Shown piece by piece: positions 58,721 to 60,000 of a stretch of 60,000 bases of DNA. Position 1 is the stretch's first letter; the number at the start of each line of letters is the position of its first letter. Position numbers and translations under genes: made by a program. Source of the DNA: Nymphaea colorata (taxonomy: Eukaryota > Streptophyta > Magnoliopsida > Nymphaeales > Nymphaeaceae); NCBI RefSeq assembly GCF_008831285.2, contig NC_045144.1, forward strand, positions 25,313,716-25,373,715, in the 5' to 3' direction. The notes beneath the pieces are model-generated. The model worked only from the letters and a program-made list of their open reading frames with translations, made no database searches and was not told the DNA's origin.

Positions 58721-59225
58721 CACTGTCCCTATTGGCCAATGTTGTTAACATTTGGTACCTCACTTGAAAATGATTCAGTGAATTGAGTCAGAATTGGAAT
58801 CGCTTGTGATTAGAAGAATTAAATGTTATAATATTAAAAAGGAAAAATTGAAAAAATAATATAAAATCATGAAGAGGTAAATAAGAAAATAAAAAATTGA
58901 AAACATGAATGACCCAAGTAATGGTATTTTCCTACCTTTTTTTTCATTTTGCAACCTGTTGAGGTTAGGTTAAGGAATTTTGAAGAAGCTTGCTTTATTG
59001 TCTCATCTTCAAGTTTACACCTTTCATTTCCTAGGAAGACCTTTGCGTTCATTTTCATATTACAAAAGCCATATTTGAAGATCTATTTAAGCTCATTTGA
59101 AGGATATGATATTTCTTTATTTGTTGTGACAAGATTTTATCAACCTATATCTCCTTCATTATCTTCTATGTATGATGACTATATAAACTTAACATTCTTT
59201 CCCAAGTCAAGCCAGGACAAACTAA
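58721..59225. other. Spacer without recognised gene
   Basis: The first part repeats 57304-57535 in direct orientation. From about 58980 to 59225 the sequence is unique in the window. Short frames on both strands showed no recognisable motif. Confidence 0.5.
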
Positions 59226-59252
59226 AAATGTTCAGATAGAGAGATAGATTTC

Positions 59253-59448
59253 CTACTTGGATTTCTTCCCAGGCTTTTTCTTTATGACCTCATCGACGTA
59301 CATGATTCCCATGCCTTTGTATACTTGTGGGGCTTACAACTGCGAACAGAAGCAGCAAACTGAAATACCCTCTGCTTATGAATCCCGGTACAGCAGATTA
59401 CATTGCCGGTGGCACCCAACCGGTGGCAGAAGATCTGTACGTGTCTGG
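59253..59448 (-). pseudogene. rpl6: Mitochondrial-type ribosomal protein L6 fragment, minus strand
   Basis: Read on the minus strand: VQIFCH, then GNVICCTGIHKQRV, then QFAASVRSCKP. A one-base deletion in a C run follows, and after it VYKGMGIMYVDEVIKKKPG and KKSK to a TAG at 59255-59253. The CCTG..KQRV.QFAASVRSCKPP..YKGKGIMY order matches the C-terminal half of nuclear-encoded plant mitochondrial L6 (family knowledge). The fragment covers about 60 residues and extends into the spacer of the palindrome. The minus-strand copy is therefore probably the original and the plus-strand arm the inverted duplicate. The shared deletion shows that the gene was already broken before duplication. Upstream exons are absent. 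Intact product: mitochondrial large-subunit ribosomal protein. Confidence 0.8.
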
Positions 59449-59455
59449 AATTGAC

Positions 59456-59619
59456 GGTGCCACCGGCAACGTAATCTACTGTACCGGGATTCATAAGCAG
59501 AGGGTATCTCAGTTTGCTGCTTCTGTTTGCAGTTGTAAGCCCCTGAAGTATACAAAGGCAAGGGAATCATGTACGTCCATGAGGTCATAAAAAAAAAAAC
59601 TGGGAAGGAATCCAAGTAA
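59456..59619 (+). pseudogene. rpl6: Inverted duplicate of the L6 fragment
   Basis: Plus-strand copy: GNVIYCTGIHKQRV, QFAASVCSCKP, one-base deletion (CCCCTGAAGTATAC where an extra C is expected), then VYKGKGIMYVHEVIKKKTG and a stop TAA at 59617-59619. It has extra changes (RS to CS, DEV to HEV, an A10 run) relative to the minus copy, as expected for a decaying duplicate. After the stop, CTCTCTATCTGAACATTTCT matches the sequence after the 6888-6983 fragment. Confidence 0.8.
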
Positions 59620-59651
59620 TACTGAAATTTATCTCTCTATCTGAACATTTC

Positions 59652-59950
59652 TAGCTTGTTCAGAGAGAGGTAGTTATCATTCGCTAAGGCAGCAGAGTTT
59701 CTTATTTCGATCTGCTCATAAGGTGAAATATATAAATTAAATACTTTTTTTCATTTACAAATAAAATTTTTATTTTTTTTTACAAATCTCCATGGCCTCT
59801 ACCAGCTCTCTTGTGGTCGCCCCTGCATAATCTATATCATAATTAAAAATTTTAAAAAAAATGTTAAGATATTTATGGTCATAATTTGTTCATTTATCTA
59901 GTGCTTTTCCCATTTTCCAAGTGAACAAGTTCATTATTATTTTGAGGAAT
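59652..59950. other. Spacer with a MITE end, minus orientation
   Basis: Read on the minus strand, CAGGGGCGACCACAAGAG starts at 59825, a probable end of the GGCGGAGCCAG-type family. The rest is AT-rich and unrecognised. Confidence 0.4.
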
Positions 59951-59952
59951 AA

Positions 59953-60000
59953 CTTGCCTATAAATTAATACGATTGCCTTTACGTGAATCACACCCGTCC
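59953..60000 (+). promoter_or_regulatory. Second copy of the TATA region, cut by the window edge
   Basis: TATAAATTA at 59959-59967, in 48 bases that match 9424-9475 except for two substitutions seen (AAG/ACG and CCT/CGT). The matching reading frame would begin about 30 bp beyond the window. Confidence 0.5.

Larger units (their letters stand above)
59226..59651. repeat. Palindrome built from ribosomal L6 sequence
   Basis: Arms 59226-59416 and 59456-59651 with a 39-nt spacer. GCCGGTGGCACC faces GGTGCCACCGGC at the apex; TTCAGATAGAGAGATAGATT faces its inverse at the outer ends. Arm differences are few, mostly single bases and small length changes, so it is younger than the 7508 palindrome. Confidence 0.93.

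Noticed and set aside
1-60000. CRISPR array, bacterial operons, rRNA or complete tRNA genes
   Set aside because: No short regular repeats with unique spacers, no Shine-Dalgarno-led gene series, no rRNA-like blocks and no full cloverleaf were seen. The content is plant nuclear.

Overview
The window looks like nuclear DNA of a flowering plant. It is AT-rich and almost entirely repeats. The plant signs are a 3' fragment of a Ty3/gypsy chromovirus with its long LTR, a solo LTR with 5-bp target duplications, hAT-like MITEs with about 8-bp target duplications, a STIG1-type cysteine-rich gene fragment, and fragments of a nuclear gene for mitochondrial-type ribosomal protein L6. I cannot name the species. 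No complete, convincing protein-coding gene was found; most open frames are by-products of low-complexity or inverted repeats.

Layout. Positions 1-1888 are a truncated copy (U1) of a long tandem repeat. Positions 1889-10112 are a mosaic: a pair of 182-bp repeats, the gypsy fragment and its 2.7-kb LTR (2791-5758), the STIG1 fragment (5940-6089), a ribosomal L6 tail (6888-6983) with an inverted partial copy, a 1.57-kb palindrome interrupted by a GC-rich MITE (7508-9080), and a TATA box leading into a GC-richer reading frame (9431-10118). From about 10113 to 56500 runs a head-to-tail array of six more units, starting at 10316 (U2), 17186 (U3), 23852 (U4), 33459 (U5), 40337 (U6) and 48742 (U7). 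The basic period is about 6.7 kb and is changed by insertions and deletions. Each unit starts with a shared leader carrying a Pol III box-like sequence. Most then carry a purine-rich 51-bp minisatellite, two related AT-rich halves, and a hairpin of up to 228-bp arms. Units U4-U7 share a solo LTR of about 1.88 kb at the same site with the same AGGGG duplication; U1 and U3 have the empty site.

Positions 56500-60000 hold two related foldback hairpins (one with (TA)30 at its apex), a GC-ended MITE, another ribosomal L6 fragment that is itself an inverted duplication, and at the right edge a near-perfect copy of the 9424 TATA region. The L6-then-TATA order therefore occurs on both sides of U2-U7 about 50.5-52.6 kb apart, so the array may sit inside a still larger repeat.

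The most unusual theme is repeated formation of long inverted duplications with short spacers. There are eight distinct sites, several repeated by the tandem array, and at some of them another copy shows the sequence before inversion. Such loci could yield double-stranded RNA if transcribed, but transcription cannot be judged from sequence. All identity statements come from reading by eye; no alignment or database search was run.
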